In this document: positions 35,121-43,416 of the stretch, piece by piece | Layout of the letters: each line of letters begins with the position of its first letter | How positions within the stretch are numbered: the stretch's first letter is position 1 | Position numbers and translations under genes: made by a program | Source of the DNA: an uncultured Poribacteria bacterium | GTDB lineage: Bacteria; Poribacteria; WGA-4E; WGA-3G | Direction: 5' to 3' | Assembly (NCBI GenBank): GCA_958295855.1 | Contig: OY282383.1 | Span: 378,481-442,480, forward strand | Length of the DNA stretch: 64,000 nt | Notes under the pieces: generated by a model | Told to the model about the DNA's origin: nothing | Database searches by the model: none | The model's input: only the letters and a program-made list of their open reading frames with translations

Positions 35121-35648
35121 ATGTCTCTTCAACAACAGAAGCATGCCCTCGTCGGCATTGTGATGGGAAGTGATTCCGACCTGGAAAAGATGGCAGAAGC
35201 CGCAAAGGTTTTAGAGGAATTTGAGGTGCCGTTTGAGATAACTATCTCTTCGGCGCACCGCTCGCCGGAACGGACGCTTGCCTGGACAGAAAAGATTAAA
35301 GAACAAGGTGGGCAGGTGATTATCGCCGGTGCCGGGCGTGCAGCACACCTCGCTGGCGTTATCGCGGCGCACACAACGCTGCCGGTCATCGGCGTGCCGA
35401 TTGATGGCGGCCCGCTCAACGGCGTTGACGCACTCTATGCAACGGTGCAGATGCCGCCGGGAATTCCTGTGGGAACGATGGCAATCGGCTCCGGTGGCGC
35501 GCGAAATGCGGGGCTATTTGCTGTCCAAATTTTGGCACACCAATTCCCCGAACTTGAAGCGAAACTGATAGCCTATAAAGCGAAGTTGAGCGACGGTGTC
35601 GCTGAGAAAGCGGAACGGCTTCAAAAAGTCGGCTATCAGAATTATTAA
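35121..35648 (+). CDS. purE: 5-(carboxyamino)imidazole ribonucleotide mutase
   Basis: PurE catalyses the rearrangement of N5-CAIR to CAIR in de novo purine synthesis, in the cytoplasm. The protein has 175 residues, normal for class I PurE. Motifs: GIVMGSDSDLEKM (substrate phosphate/ribose site), SSAHRSPERT with the catalytic His, GAGRAAHLAGVIAAHT and GVPIDGGPLNGVDALYATVQMPPG followed by PVGTMAIG. The start at 35121 (MSLQQQKH) is set by comparison; the upstream in-frame stretch passes through a direct repeat. No purK is adjacent. Downstream lies an IS200/IS605-type element. Confidence 0.95.
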   Translation: MSLQQQKHALVGIVMGSDSDLEKMAEAAKVLEEFEVPFEITISSAHRSPERTLAWTEKIKEQGGQVIIAGAGRAAHLAGVIAAHTTLPVIGVPIDGGPLNGVDALYATVQMPPGIPVGTMAIGSGGARNAGLFAVQILAHQFPELEAKLIAYKAKLSDGVAEKAERLQKVGYQNY

Positions 35649-35715
35649 CTCCCCGTTTTCAAAACCCCATGCTTCAGCGTGAGGATGTAGAAAACGCAAA
35701 AAAGGTATTCACCAC

Positions 35716-35766
35716 AGGCAGTCACCACTATCTTTGATAGTGGTAAACGGCTTGAAAATAGTGAAG
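35716..35766. repeat. Element D with variant stem
   Basis: CACCACTATCTTTGATAGTGG, followed by a half copy GAAAATAGTG. The stem bases differ from other D copies but still pair. Confidence 0.75.
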
Positions 35767-35778
35767 AATCCCTCTCAT

Positions 35779-35807
35779 TTGCATGACTTTGCAAAATAGT
35801 GTATAAT
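35779..35807 (+). promoter_or_regulatory. Promoter upstream of tnpB
   Basis: TTGCAT (35779-35784), a 17-nt spacer and a perfect TATAAT (35802-35807), about 95 nt upstream of the likely tnpB start. Confidence 0.6.
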
Positions 35808-35901
35808 ACTCACAGCATTGTTGGTAGTGAATATCATCCGCGTCGCAAGGCGCGGTCACTACCGAAGCCGAATGATGTTGGGAGCAATGCTGGAGCAAAC
35901 A

Positions 35902-37115
35902 ATGCGAACCTTTAAATACAAAATACAATCTCATAAGCGTAATAGACACTTGATGTCTAACACGCGTCTCATCAGTCAGGTGCATAACCACTTCATTGCT
36001 CTGTCCCGTAGGCACTACCGTATCTACGGGAAATATGAAGGTTACAAACGCGCGAATTACTATCGCCTCGCCAAGCACCTGACGAAGTTGAAGCGTCTTC
36101 CGAAATACGCGCCCTGGAAGAAACCTTACTCGTGGGCTTTGCAGGAGTGCCTGAAACGCATTGAACGTGGTTACATCAACTTCTTTGAGCGCCGGGCGAA
36201 GCGTCCTCCCAAGTTCAAGGGGTGGCGTAAATACCGCTCCATGACGTTTGATGGTACCCATGTCAAAATAGAAACCATCTCTGAAAAATTGTGTGACAAA
36301 AGACGTGTGCCTGTTGCCAAAATACGTCTCAACAAACGAATGTAAGAAATAAAAAAGTTGTTCACTTTTCGTTCACAACTTGGTATCGCTTTTGGCTGCA
36401 CCGTCCCTTCGAAGGCAACGTGAAACGTGTCACCGTGAAACGTGACACCCTGGGCGATTGGTATCTCACCATCGTTACCGATGACGAAGGCTTGAGTCCC
36501 GAACCGAAGACGGGTAAGGCCGCTGGGTTTGATTTCGGTCTCAAGACGTTCTTGACTTGTTCTGATGGTAAGAAATACCCATCGCCACAATTCTACAAAC
36601 AGTCTGCTGCCAAGGTGGCAAAATCGAATCGAGCGTTGTCGCGAAAAAAGCGCGGTAGTAAGAACCGAGAACGCGCACGCAAACACTACGCCCGAACACA
36701 CCGCAAGATCACTCGCCAACGCGAAGACCATCACTGGAAACTGGCATTGCATCTCGTCCGTCTGTTTGACGTGTGTTTCTTTGAGGACTTGAATCTCAAA
36801 GGCATGAAACGTCTCTGGGGGAAGAAAATCTCGGACCTCGGCTTCGGTGAGTTCATGCAAAAGATACGGTGGCAAGCATACAAACGATGCAAGCGTGTGG
36901 AAACCATAGGGCGTTGGGAGCCTACCACACCGATATGCCACAACTGTGGACAGCGTGTGATGTTTCTGGAACTCAAAGACCGGGAGTGGTATTGTCATGT
37001 GTGTAAAACCCTGCATGATAGAGATGTGAATGCGGCAATAAACATTCTTAAGGTTGGGATATCAACCTTTGGCGGAGAGGGTATCAGACTCGCCTCGGCG
37101 AGCACCCCTTGTTGA
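35902..37115 (+). pseudogene. tnpB (RNA-guided nuclease of IS605 family), interrupted by element A
   Basis: Two reading frames together make a full TnpB of about 400 residues. The first (to a stop at 36343-36345) starts MRTFKYKIQSHKRNRHLMSN and ends VPVAKIRLN. The second resumes WYRFWLHRPFEGNV at 36381 in another frame. All RuvC residues lie in the second piece: Asp in GFDFGLKTF, Glu in FFEDLNLKGM and Asp in HDRDVNAAIN, plus the zinc finger CHNCG...CHVC. The break is exactly an element A (36340-36383, reverse orientation), which introduces a stop and shifts frame. The nuclease as a whole is thus probably inactive unless the C-terminal piece is made separately. Confidence 0.85.
36340..36383 (-). 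repeat. Element A inserted in tnpB
   Basis: Reverse-oriented copy: TGTAAGAAATAAAA, then AAGTTGT, a loop and ACAACTT. Removal of this stretch would bring the two tnpB frames together apart from the small offset. Confidence 0.85.
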
Positions 37116-37276
37116 TACCACAATCCACCTTGCTAGCACGGGGTAAGAGGTTTCCCCACTGCTTCAGCTGGGGGAGTATATCACTAGTGCCATCTCCATC
37201 AGAGGTTAGAAAATTGGAAGATCGCAGTACCATGCCTTTTCTCCGCAAGGAATGTTGAAAGAAGGAGACCGCCGAC

Positions 37277-37960
37277 ATGCCAAATGAACAAAAGGACAGT
37301 AGGCACAACGATACAGCCCTGTTTGACATGATGGAAAAACAGTTATACGCCGCTGTGATTTCGGATGCACTGGATGCAGCCGGGTATCGCCAGCAGACAC
37401 TGCCACACACTATCCGCCCCCTTTACCCAGAGGCAGTTGTGGTCGGCCGCGCGCTGCCCGTGCAGAGTGTGGATGTCTACGAAATTCCTGACGAACCTTA
37501 TCAACAAGAAATTGCAGCCGTGGATAGCCTCACACCAAACGATGTGCTAGTCTGCTCCACTCATGAGAGTACCCGTAACTGCTTTTGGGGGGAACTGCTC
37601 TCAACGGCGGCACGAGCGCGGGGGGCGCGTGGGGCGATTATTGAAGGGTTCATCCGAGATGCCCATCAGATTATTGCGATGCAGTTTCCGGTGTTTATGA
37701 CAGGGTTGTCTCCTGTTGATTCCAACGGACGTGGCGATGTGGTTGCGTATAACGTTCCGATTGAATGTGGCGGTGTTACGGTGAACCCTGGCGATATCGT
37801 GTTCGGCGATCTAGATGGGGTCGTTGTTATCCCGCAAACGGTGGAAACAGCGGTGATTCACGCTGCGCTGGAAAAGGTGAGTGGTGAGAATCGTACCCGG
37901 GACGCGCTCCGCGCCGGTGCAACGCTCCGTGAGGTTTATGATAAATATGGAATTCTATAG
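37277..37960 (+). CDS. RraA-like / HMG aldolase family protein
   Basis: A 227-residue protein of the RraA-like family (regulator of RNase E activity A / 4-hydroxy-4-methyl-2-oxoglutarate aldolase). Signature: ISDALDAAGYRQQ near the N-terminus, WGELLSTAARARGARGAIIE followed by GFIRD (Arg and Asp that bind substrate and metal in the aldolases), and GDIVFGDLDGVVVIP. A catabolic aldolase/decarboxylase is more likely than an RNase E inhibitor in a non-proteobacterium; this is inference. The ribosome site GGAGA is near an element F remnant (CTCCGCAAGGAATG at 37241-37254). It is followed 83 nt later by a NIPSNAP gene on the same strand. Confidence 0.9.
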   Translation: MPNEQKDSRHNDTALFDMMEKQLYAAVISDALDAAGYRQQTLPHTIRPLYPEAVVVGRALPVQSVDVYEIPDEPYQQEIAAVDSLTPNDVLVCSTHESTRNCFWGELLSTAARARGARGAIIEGFIRDAHQIIAMQFPVFMTGLSPVDSNGRGDVVAYNVPIECGGVTVNPGDIVFGDLDGVVVIPQTVETAVIHAALEKVSGENRTRDALRAGATLREVYDKYGIL

Positions 37961-37965
37961 GGAGT

Positions 37966-37997
37966 CGTATTAACCCCTGCTTTGCAGGGGTCTATAC
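37966..37997. repeat. Element B
   Basis: GTATTAACCCCTGC, then TTTGCAGGGG and TCTATAC, in the gap between the RraA-like and NIPSNAP genes. Confidence 0.8.
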
Positions 37998-38043
37998 AAT
38001 TACGGCACACCGCGGGCTCCTACGACTTTGAGGAGAAAAATTG

Positions 38044-38373
38044 ATGATTTATGAATTGCGCACGTATCAGGTTGTACCGGGAAAAATGAAAAACCTGAAT
38101 GACCGGTTTGCAAATATCACGCTGCCGCTGTTTGAAAAACACGGTATGAAGGTGATTGGGTTTTGGGAGACGGCTATCGGGGAGGCGACAACAACCGAAC
38201 TTATCTACATGCTTGCGTTTGAAGATCTGGGGCAGTATCAGCGTGCGTGGGATGCGTTTATCGCAGATCCGGCGTGGCAGGCAGCGAAGCGGTTGACAGA
38301 AGTTGGAGGGCCGCTGGTTAACGTGGCAAGTTCTAAGATTCTTGAGCCAACGGAGTACTCACCCTTGCAGTAA
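38044..38373 (+). CDS. NIPSNAP family protein
   Basis: A 109-residue protein beginning MIYELRTYQVVPGKMKNLND, the classic NIPSNAP opening, followed by GFWETAIGEATTTELIYMLA and FEDLGQYQRAWDAFIADPAW. The fold is a dimeric ferredoxin-like alpha/beta barrel. In bacteria these small proteins are found near catabolic genes and have no agreed function; here the partner is an RraA-like aldolase. GAGGAG lies just upstream of the ATG at 38044. Confidence 0.92.
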   Translation: MIYELRTYQVVPGKMKNLNDRFANITLPLFEKHGMKVIGFWETAIGEATTTELIYMLAFEDLGQYQRAWDAFIADPAWQAAKRLTEVGGPLVNVASSKILEPTEYSPLQ

Positions 38374-38722
38374 GGAATCTGAAGGAGTACCCACTATAAG
38401 GGTGCATTCCCCGCTTCGCGGGGCAGCATACCCGTAAAACTTACGCAATGTGCGCGTATTTCTGTAGTTGCGGTTTAAAGTAAAAATAAAAAAGGCGATT
38501 GCATGCCAGCTTTAAGGCTGTGCTGTACAATCGCCGCTATTCTTCGTTCATGATTATTTTCCCCATAGTTAGTCACGCATTTTTGCGGCTAAAGGTATGT
38601 CTCCCCTGCTTTGCAGGGGTAAATACCACCTGCGCCCAAGTTGCGCGTGAAAAGCAAGCAACTTTTTTATTTCTTACTTATGCGACGTGCATTCAATGCG
38701 TGATGACTTCGTAGTGAATTTC
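38374..38722. repeat. Gene-free repeat cluster: two B, E half, A
   Basis: Element B copies are at 38399-38433 and 38594-38627, the second followed by element A at 38637-38680. An E half-site (AGTCACGCATTTTTGCGG) is near 38571 and an ATGCGACGTGCAT motif at 38679. The stretch 38450-38570 shows nothing recognisable. Confidence 0.8.
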
Positions 38723-39391
38723 TCAAAATTGCTGTTCAACCAGCCCGAGTTTTTGAGACTCCCGTCTGAGCTTCAGTTCAATCTGTTGCGTCAACTGACT
38801 GATTCGCCCTTTCGACAAGTTCAACGTTTTGGCGATGTCGCGATGTCGTGTATCCGCCCGAATTAAGTTGAAAACCTGTCGCTCGCGGGGTGTCAACTGT
38901 TGTAGGAGTTGCGGGAGTGCCCGCTCGAAATCGGCATGCCACATCTCCCATATCACCGTCTTCTCAAAATTAGGCTGCGGATCTGGAATCAGTGAAAGAA
39001 GCCCGACATCCCTATCAACCTCTGTCTCTACTGTATCTTGGGATGCCTGCGCCGCGTCAGCATCAAACAGGTAACGCCTGAAGTGAGTGAGCTCCTTCTT
39101 TTTAGCATTCATCAAATGCCCACAGATTCGAGGACGGATGAAACTGCCGAAACTGGCACCACTCGCATGCCCAGGGGTGAACTCGGGTCCCTTTTCGACG
39201 AGCGTTAAGGAGGCGATTTGAAGCAAATCGTCCTGGAAACTTGGTAGTCCCGGTGGCGCGTACGCCATGCATCTTGAACACCGCTGCAAATCCGGCTTAA
39301 AACGCTTTAAGGTTTCGTTATCAGGGTGGAAACGCCCTTGATGCTTGTAAGGCGGACATTTCGCCCCTTTCAATTGACATCTCAATTTCAT
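38723..39391 (-). CDS. Sigma-70 region 4-like regulator with an N-terminal cysteine-rich part
   Basis: About 222 residues. The start at 39391 has AGGAG upstream. Residues 1-50 contain four cysteines (RCQLKGAKC and RCSRC), suggesting a small zinc-binding motif. The C-terminal part, LTPRERQVFNLIRADTRHRD followed by IAKTLNLSKGRISQLTQQIE, is a sigma-region-4/LuxR-like helix-turn-helix. The middle (QDDLLQIASLTLVEKGPEF, FGSFIRPRICGHLMNAKKKE) resembles the region-2-like segment of small sigma factors. I infer a divergent sigma factor or a transcription regulator; true promoter specificity is unknown. Its own promoter is strong (39466-39494). Confidence 0.75.
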   Translation of the reverse strand: MKLRCQLKGAKCPPYKHQGRFHPDNETLKRFKPDLQRCSRCMAYAPPGLPSFQDDLLQIASLTLVEKGPEFTPGHASGASFGSFIRPRICGHLMNAKKKELTHFRRYLFDADAAQASQDTVETEVDRDVGLLSLIPDPQPNFEKTVIWEMWHADFERALPQLLQQLTPRERQVFNLIRADTRHRDIAKTLNLSKGRISQLTQQIELKLRRESQKLGLVEQQF

Positions 39392-39465
39392 GGGAAATCT
39401 CCTATTTTGCCTTAAAGGCATAGATTGCAAGCCTCTGAGCACAACATTATCTTCTGCTATTATTT

Positions 39466-39494
39466 ATTATACACCTTAAATTGAAAAAAGTCAA
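39466..39494 (-). promoter_or_regulatory. Promoter for the sigma-like regulator
   Basis: On the minus strand TTGACT (39489-39494), a 17-nt spacer and TATAAT (39466-39471), about 75 nt upstream of the start. Confidence 0.75.
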
Positions 39495-39499
39495 CACCC

Positions 39500-39777
39500 T
39501 TTAGGAATACGGTAGGAACGAGCTCCGAATCGCGGCGTTTCATTCAAAACGTGCAAAAATCGGAAAACTGAACGCCTCTGGGAATTAGGGTGTGTAAAGT
39601 TTTTGGCATTAGACCACCGAAGTTGCCCTAAAAAGAGGATCGTTTGTAAGTTTTCATCCCATTCTCTCTAGCCCCAGCGGGGCGAAATGTGTATAGAATT
39701 TCAGTCCAAGTTGTGAATGGGGCCAATGAACAACTTTTTTATTTCTTACATTACCTTTGACAAAACATTGCGCTTTA
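39500..39777. repeat. Gap with element G-like stretch and element A
   Basis: GTAGGAACGAGCTCCGAATC at about 39510 is G-like; element A is at 39708-39752 (loop GAATGGGGCCAATGA). Nothing else is recognised. Confidence 0.6.
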
Positions 39778-41133
39778 TCAGTCAGCATCTGCGAGGATAC
39801 CGAAAAATGGCACACGCAACGTCGGTTGAACGGGACTGGATGTCTGCACCACGATTTCCCCTGAAAATTCACCGGGACGCGCTTTCGGATTAAGGGTTGC
39901 TGTCAGTAGATAGCGCGTCTCGTCCGCTGTCTTTTTCACGGTGGCGATGACAGCTTTTGAACTAGATTCAACGGAATGGATCTGGAAAGGGTGGGTGTCG
40001 CGTGAGGAAATAGTGATGTGTTTGGAAACTGCTGAGGGTTCTTTTACCAACCCCAAAAAGATCCGTTTTGGCGTTATCTGCAACTCCCCTAACACCTCCC
40101 CAAAAACAAGAACGTCATGGGATGTCTGCTGGCCCTGATACCTATAATCTATCAAAAGGTTATGGGAAAACTGACCGGCAGGAATGGAGGGCAACACTTG
40201 CACTTCCACATGCGGTATTTTTCCCTCTGTTTCCAATTTTGCTTGGAGATGTTCTGAATTGGTTCTCACACCCAGAATCTGAACACTATCCTGCAGGTGC
40301 ACGGAAACCCGTTTTGTCAGCGGCTCTTGCAAAGGCTTTTGATTCCCAAGTGCAAGCCGTTCCGGGAACGTTGTCAGTGGGATAAATGCCTGTCCTTTTA
40401 GCGTTAAAGTCAACGTGCTTTGCGTCGGGTCATTAGTGAGGACCAGAAGACTCTCCTCCACCTGTGTATTTCCAGAAGGAACGGTAAGCACTGCAGAAAT
40501 ACTTCCTGTGCCTCCCACAGGAATTTTGTCTTGTGAGAGGACGGACGCGGTACAGGCACAGGTTTCTGTCACCGAAAGAATCTTTAATGGCTTCTGCCCT
40601 ATATTTTGGATGGAAAAAGTGTGTTTGATTTCACTGCCGCCGAGTGCTTTCCCGAAATCGTATTCAGGCGTTTCGGTAAATGCAAGAGGCATCTGCTTTT
40701 GCTTGGCGCGGCGTGCTTTCTTTTTATCAAAAATGAGGAGTTCCCCATCCCATACCTCTGAGAGTTTTTCCCATGTGAGGTGTGGATTGTATTTCTGTGC
40801 GGGATCTGAGATTTCGACTCCTTTTTTGTTCACTGCTTCAAAGACGAGGAAGTGGTTTCCCTCTACATAAGCGATCCCTGGCAGTGGCACCTTTTTCCTT
40901 TTGAGTAATGTCAAGGTAGCTTTGACACCTATGGGTGCCAAGCCTTTGTAGATGGCAGCCTCTTTGAGCCCAAGCATCGTTGTGCCGCGGTTCGGATTAA
41001 AATTGGACAACTTTTTGAGTTCCCTCAGATTTGTTTTGGCTTTTAAGATTTCGCAAATCCGTAGCAGACTTTGTGGCCCACAGAGAAGAAGATTCTCTGC
41101 TTCTGTGAGAGGGGTAGGGACACCCTGCCCGAG
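39778..41133 (-). CDS. C39-like peptidase / DUF1573 protein, lacking a usable start codon
   Basis: The open stretch begins directly after a TAA at 41134-41136. Its N-terminal part reads LLLCGPQSLLRICEIL, the catalytic Cys region of a C39-type cysteine peptidase, and continues RGTTMLGLKEAAIYKGLAPI and NHFLVFEAV (catalytic His) and ISDPA (Asp). Then come DUF1573 (ASH-like) domains: TFSIQNIGQKPLKI, TCACTASVLS, and repeats on to the end. The first in-frame ATG/GTG/TTG is a TTG at 41010, which would lose the catalytic Cys. The upstream gene ends in the same frame at that TAA. Either the two were one protein split by a stop, or translation starts at an unusual codon. Confidence 0.7.
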   Translation of the reverse strand, partial: LGQGVPTPLTEAENLLLCGPQSLLRICEILKAKTNLRELKKLSNFNPNRGTTMLGLKEAAIYKGLAPIGVKATLTLLKRKKVPLPGIAYVEGNHFLVFEAVNKKGVEISDPAQKYNPHLTWEKLSEVWDGELLIFDKKKARRAKQKQMPLAFTETPEYDFGKALGGSEIKHTFSIQNIGQKPLKILSVTETCACTASVLSQDKIPVGGTGSISAVLTVPSGNTQVEESLLVLTNDPTQSTLTLTLKGQAFIPLTTFPERLALGNQKPLQEPLTKRVSVHLQDSVQILGVRTNSEHLQAKLETEGKIPHVEVQVLPSIPAGQFSHNLLIDYRYQGQQTSHDVLVFGEVLGELQITPKRIFLGLVKEPSAVSKHITISSRDTHPFQIHSVESSSKAVIATVKKTADETRYLLTATLNPKARPGEFSGEIVVQTSSPVQPTLRVPFFGILADAD

Positions 41134-42162
41134 TTATGGTGCGTCCGTATTACGAATTCTACCCATTTGCTCGCGATAAAAATCTCTATCAATCTGAAAG
41201 AAATCCTTTGGGAAATCCACGTTAAATTGGGCGTTTTCGATCTCAACCCGATTTTCGTTTCTCACGGTGCCATCTTCCCGATAGAGGGTGTTCTGTTTAA
41301 TTTTAGGGAACCAGATATCTCCGAACTGCTGAAACTGTTTATACACTGTGCGTGAGAAGATCTGTGTGGATGAGGTTCTACGATATTCTGCTTTGCGGAT
41401 ACAGAAATCTTTGGAAACATCTATCCAAATTTTCATAATGAGGCCGCCTTCGGTGTCAAACACGAGCATGTGGCATTCCGCGCCCTCAATCCGTTCTTTT
41501 CCAACCTGTTTGGCATCCGCCGGAACACGGTAAAGTGCTCTACCAAACAACGAAAACGGCAAGTATCCACCGTGCCGGTCTGATTTGAAAAGTTGAAAGG
41601 CATAGCGTTTGGCGGTGGCGGAGACAACGTTCCCGATATCCTGTTTCACCTGAGTTTGCATGTCATAAGCGAGGAGGTAGAAGCGGCTATCTTGTAGATG
41701 TTGGACCCCTTGGCTGTCAAGCGAAAGCCCTTGTCGTTCTTGGCGGGTTATCTTGTATTGATACAACGTTGGGAGGGTTGCGACATCCGGCTCCAGAATG
41801 TGAAAGAGTGTCGTGGCGTGCTCAATCTCTGTGCGTTGGCGGTACCAGTTGGCGTTAAAGTCGAGATGCGGTGTGAGATAGTCTTCTTCAAACTCCTTGA
41901 GTCCTAGGTTGGGGAAAGCCGCATCAGGGATGAATGCTTTCAATTCCCGTTCCCGTTCTGCCTGTTTCCAAACAGCGATTTCGTCTTCAGATTTTTGGGC
42001 AGCGCGCTTAACGGTGATGATGGCTTGAACTTCGCCACTCTGAATGGTGAGGCGCGCCTGATTGACACCGCCAATGAGCGCGTCGAGGGTGAGATCTTCA
42101 GCATCGCAGACAGAACTGAGGGAAAAGAGAATCAAAATAAGTCTGAAACTTATGCGTAACAT
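41134..42162 (-). CDS. Secreted protein of unknown function (possibly first half of a split protein)
   Basis: About 342 residues with an N-terminal signal peptide (LRISFRLILILFSLSSVCDA). The start at 42162 has AAGGAG. The sequence (LTIQSGEVQAIITVKRAAQ, RFYLLAYDMQTQVKQDIG, FSRTVYKQFQQFGDIWFPKI) reads like a LolA/outer-membrane-lipoprotein-sorting type beta fold, but I cannot name it firmly. It stops with TAA at 41134-41136; the next 15 codons in the same frame lead into a C39 peptidase domain (see the entry at 39778-41133). The stop lies in a G-like stretch (GGGTAGGGACACCCTGCCCG), so it may have been created by repeat insertion. Confidence 0.7.
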   Translation of the reverse strand: MLRISFRLILILFSLSSVCDAEDLTLDALIGGVNQARLTIQSGEVQAIITVKRAAQKSEDEIAVWKQAERERELKAFIPDAAFPNLGLKEFEEDYLTPHLDFNANWYRQRTEIEHATTLFHILEPDVATLPTLYQYKITRQERQGLSLDSQGVQHLQDSRFYLLAYDMQTQVKQDIGNVVSATAKRYAFQLFKSDRHGGYLPFSLFGRALYRVPADAKQVGKERIEGAECHMLVFDTEGGLIMKIWIDVSKDFCIRKAEYRRTSSTQIFSRTVYKQFQQFGDIWFPKIKQNTLYREDGTVRNENRVEIENAQFNVDFPKDFFQIDRDFYREQMGRIRNTDAP

Positions 42163-42345
42163 GTGTGTCTCCTTAGAAAAATGGAAGGGTGCGGCAGGCT
42201 GCTCAGACAACCTGCCGCGAATTGTCCATTGAGCGGGCACTCTGACTGGCACGTGGCGTTTCTGCCGGAGCGTCTCTCCGGTGTGTTCACGAATTCACCG
42301 CCTGCAAGCATGCCTTGGCATGCGAGGTTGAAAGTGCGGTGTTAT

Positions 42346-42378
42346 GGTATCTGCCCCTGCAAGCAGGGGTGCAATACC
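42346..42378. repeat. Element B
   Basis: GGTATCTGCCCCTGC AAGCAGGGG and GCAATACC, just after the 42395-43102 gene's stop codon. Confidence 0.8.
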
Positions 42379-42394
42379 AATTCGTGTCAAGGTG

Positions 42395-43102
42395 TTATTG
42401 TTCGGATGCCCAGACGGAATAGGTGTCTTGATAGGTCTCCTCAAATTCGTACCAAGACGAAAATCCGTATGCTGCTAAGAAGGCTGCCCGTTTCTCACTT
42501 ATGCGTGTTCCTTCATCTTGCAGATCGTAGATTGTCGGGTCAACCTCCTCTTGCCAGGCACGGAGTTCGTCAAATTCATCATAGAGTACCTGTCGTGCTG
42601 CGTCATCGGGTGCATTTGGCAGGTCCGCTGAAAGAATCTCTCTTATCCGTTGAGTTGTCAAGACATGCGTGTCAAGTAACGGAGAAAGCACCTTATCGAC
42701 CTCTACGACTTGCTGAGTGAAGGCATAGTATTGTGAAAAGAGCGTCTCTAGTTCAGGCGAGAGTCCAGTGTCATCAACTTCTCGCATCGATTCCTCAAAC
42801 ACTTCTTCAAAAACTGTGTCAGCCCCTGGTTCTGCCCTTTCCGTGACATCTGCCGGTACCGCTGTAAGGATGTCTATTGCGGTTTCCAATGTCTCTGGTT
42901 CGGTTTGTTCCCCCTTGTTTTCAGGGAGTGGTGCCAAACGCTCGGTGGCACTGTCAGCGTGGTGGCGGAGCGATTGTGGCAGTTTGGGGAGGCTTTCAAT
43001 AAACTGCCTTTTATCATGCTCTAGATAGAGCACCCACGCTATCATTGCAAGCACTATGGCACTGCCCCCGAAAATCAATGTGCGCATATCCACTTTTTGC
43101 AT
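42395..43102 (-). CDS. Single-pass membrane protein, unknown (235 aa)
   Basis: Residues 7-26 form one transmembrane segment (RTLIFGGSAIVLAMIAWVLY), followed by a highly acidic, Glu/Asp-rich periplasmic region with helices (EELRAWQEEVD-like pattern, ETYQDTYSVWASEQ end). No family is recognised. Its upstream region shares a 43-nt conserved block with the FGE-like gene (43186-43228 versus 44287-44329), which suggests joint control. It lies between the secreted protein and the FGE-like gene, all on the minus strand, and may take part in the same envelope process. Confidence 0.6.
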   Translation of the reverse strand: MQKVDMRTLIFGGSAIVLAMIAWVLYLEHDKRQFIESLPKLPQSLRHHADSATERLAPLPENKGEQTEPETLETAIDILTAVPADVTERAEPGADTVFEEVFEESMREVDDTGLSPELETLFSQYYAFTQQVVEVDKVLSPLLDTHVLTTQRIREILSADLPNAPDDAARQVLYDEFDELRAWQEEVDPTIYDLQDEGTRISEKRAAFLAAYGFSSWYEFEETYQDTYSVWASEQ

Positions 43103-43185
43103 GTCAAAACTCCTTTTTATAAAGCTGTTTCATCAATTCCTGTGTTATAGAAGCGACATGGGAGGGCGACTTCGTTTTCTATTCC

Positions 43186-43228
43186 TTGTCTAAGGCCGAA
43201 GTGCAAAAAGTTTAGGGTCAATTTGCAG
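43186..43228 (-). promoter_or_regulatory. Conserved upstream block, copy 1
   Basis: 43-nt block with about 38 matches to 44287-44329. Shared core on the plus strand: AAAAGTTTAGGGT and AATTTGCAG. It starts about 85 nt upstream of the membrane-protein gene. No perfect sigma-70 hexamers lie within, so an alternative sigma or a regulator site is possible. Confidence 0.55.
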
Positions 43229-43358
43229 TTTTTTAAGATTTTTAAGGAGAGATGCAATTGCGTGGGAGCGCATGTCCTCAAAGCCTGTGACGAAAGTGTA
43301 AGTGTAAGTAGATTAAGACACTTGCTATGTCCCTCCGAATTCACCTTTGTTCACCAGA

Positions 43359-43391
43359 GGGCATTTACCCCGCAAAGCGGGGCGATATGCC
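43359..43391. repeat. Element B (GC-type core)
   Basis: GGGCATTTACCCCGC, AAAGCGGGG and CGATATGCC, near the 3' end of the FGE-like gene. Confidence 0.8.
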
Positions 43392-43416
43392 ACTCCAGAA
43401 TGGTGTCTAAAACGCT

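Larger units (their letters stand above)
35655..37180 (+). mobile_element. IS200/IS605-type element (tnpB-only, IS1341-like), degenerate
   Basis: The element runs from a left-end hairpin (CCCCATGCTTCAGCGTGAGG, near 35663) to a right-end hairpin (CCCCACTGCTTCAGCTGGGG, near 37155), with a broken tnpB between. No tnpA is present. Exact ends and target site are not resolved. The 3' part of tnpB plus the right end (about 37040-37180) is where the guide (omega) RNA of such elements is made. Within the left part, 35716-35766, lies an element D. Confidence 0.75.

Noticed and set aside
39708..39752. Element A as an intrinsic terminator of the neighbouring gene
   Set aside because: Hairpin plus T-run looks like a terminator, but the orientation relative to genes varies between copies and some copies lie in front of or inside genes; it is better treated as a dispersed repeat.
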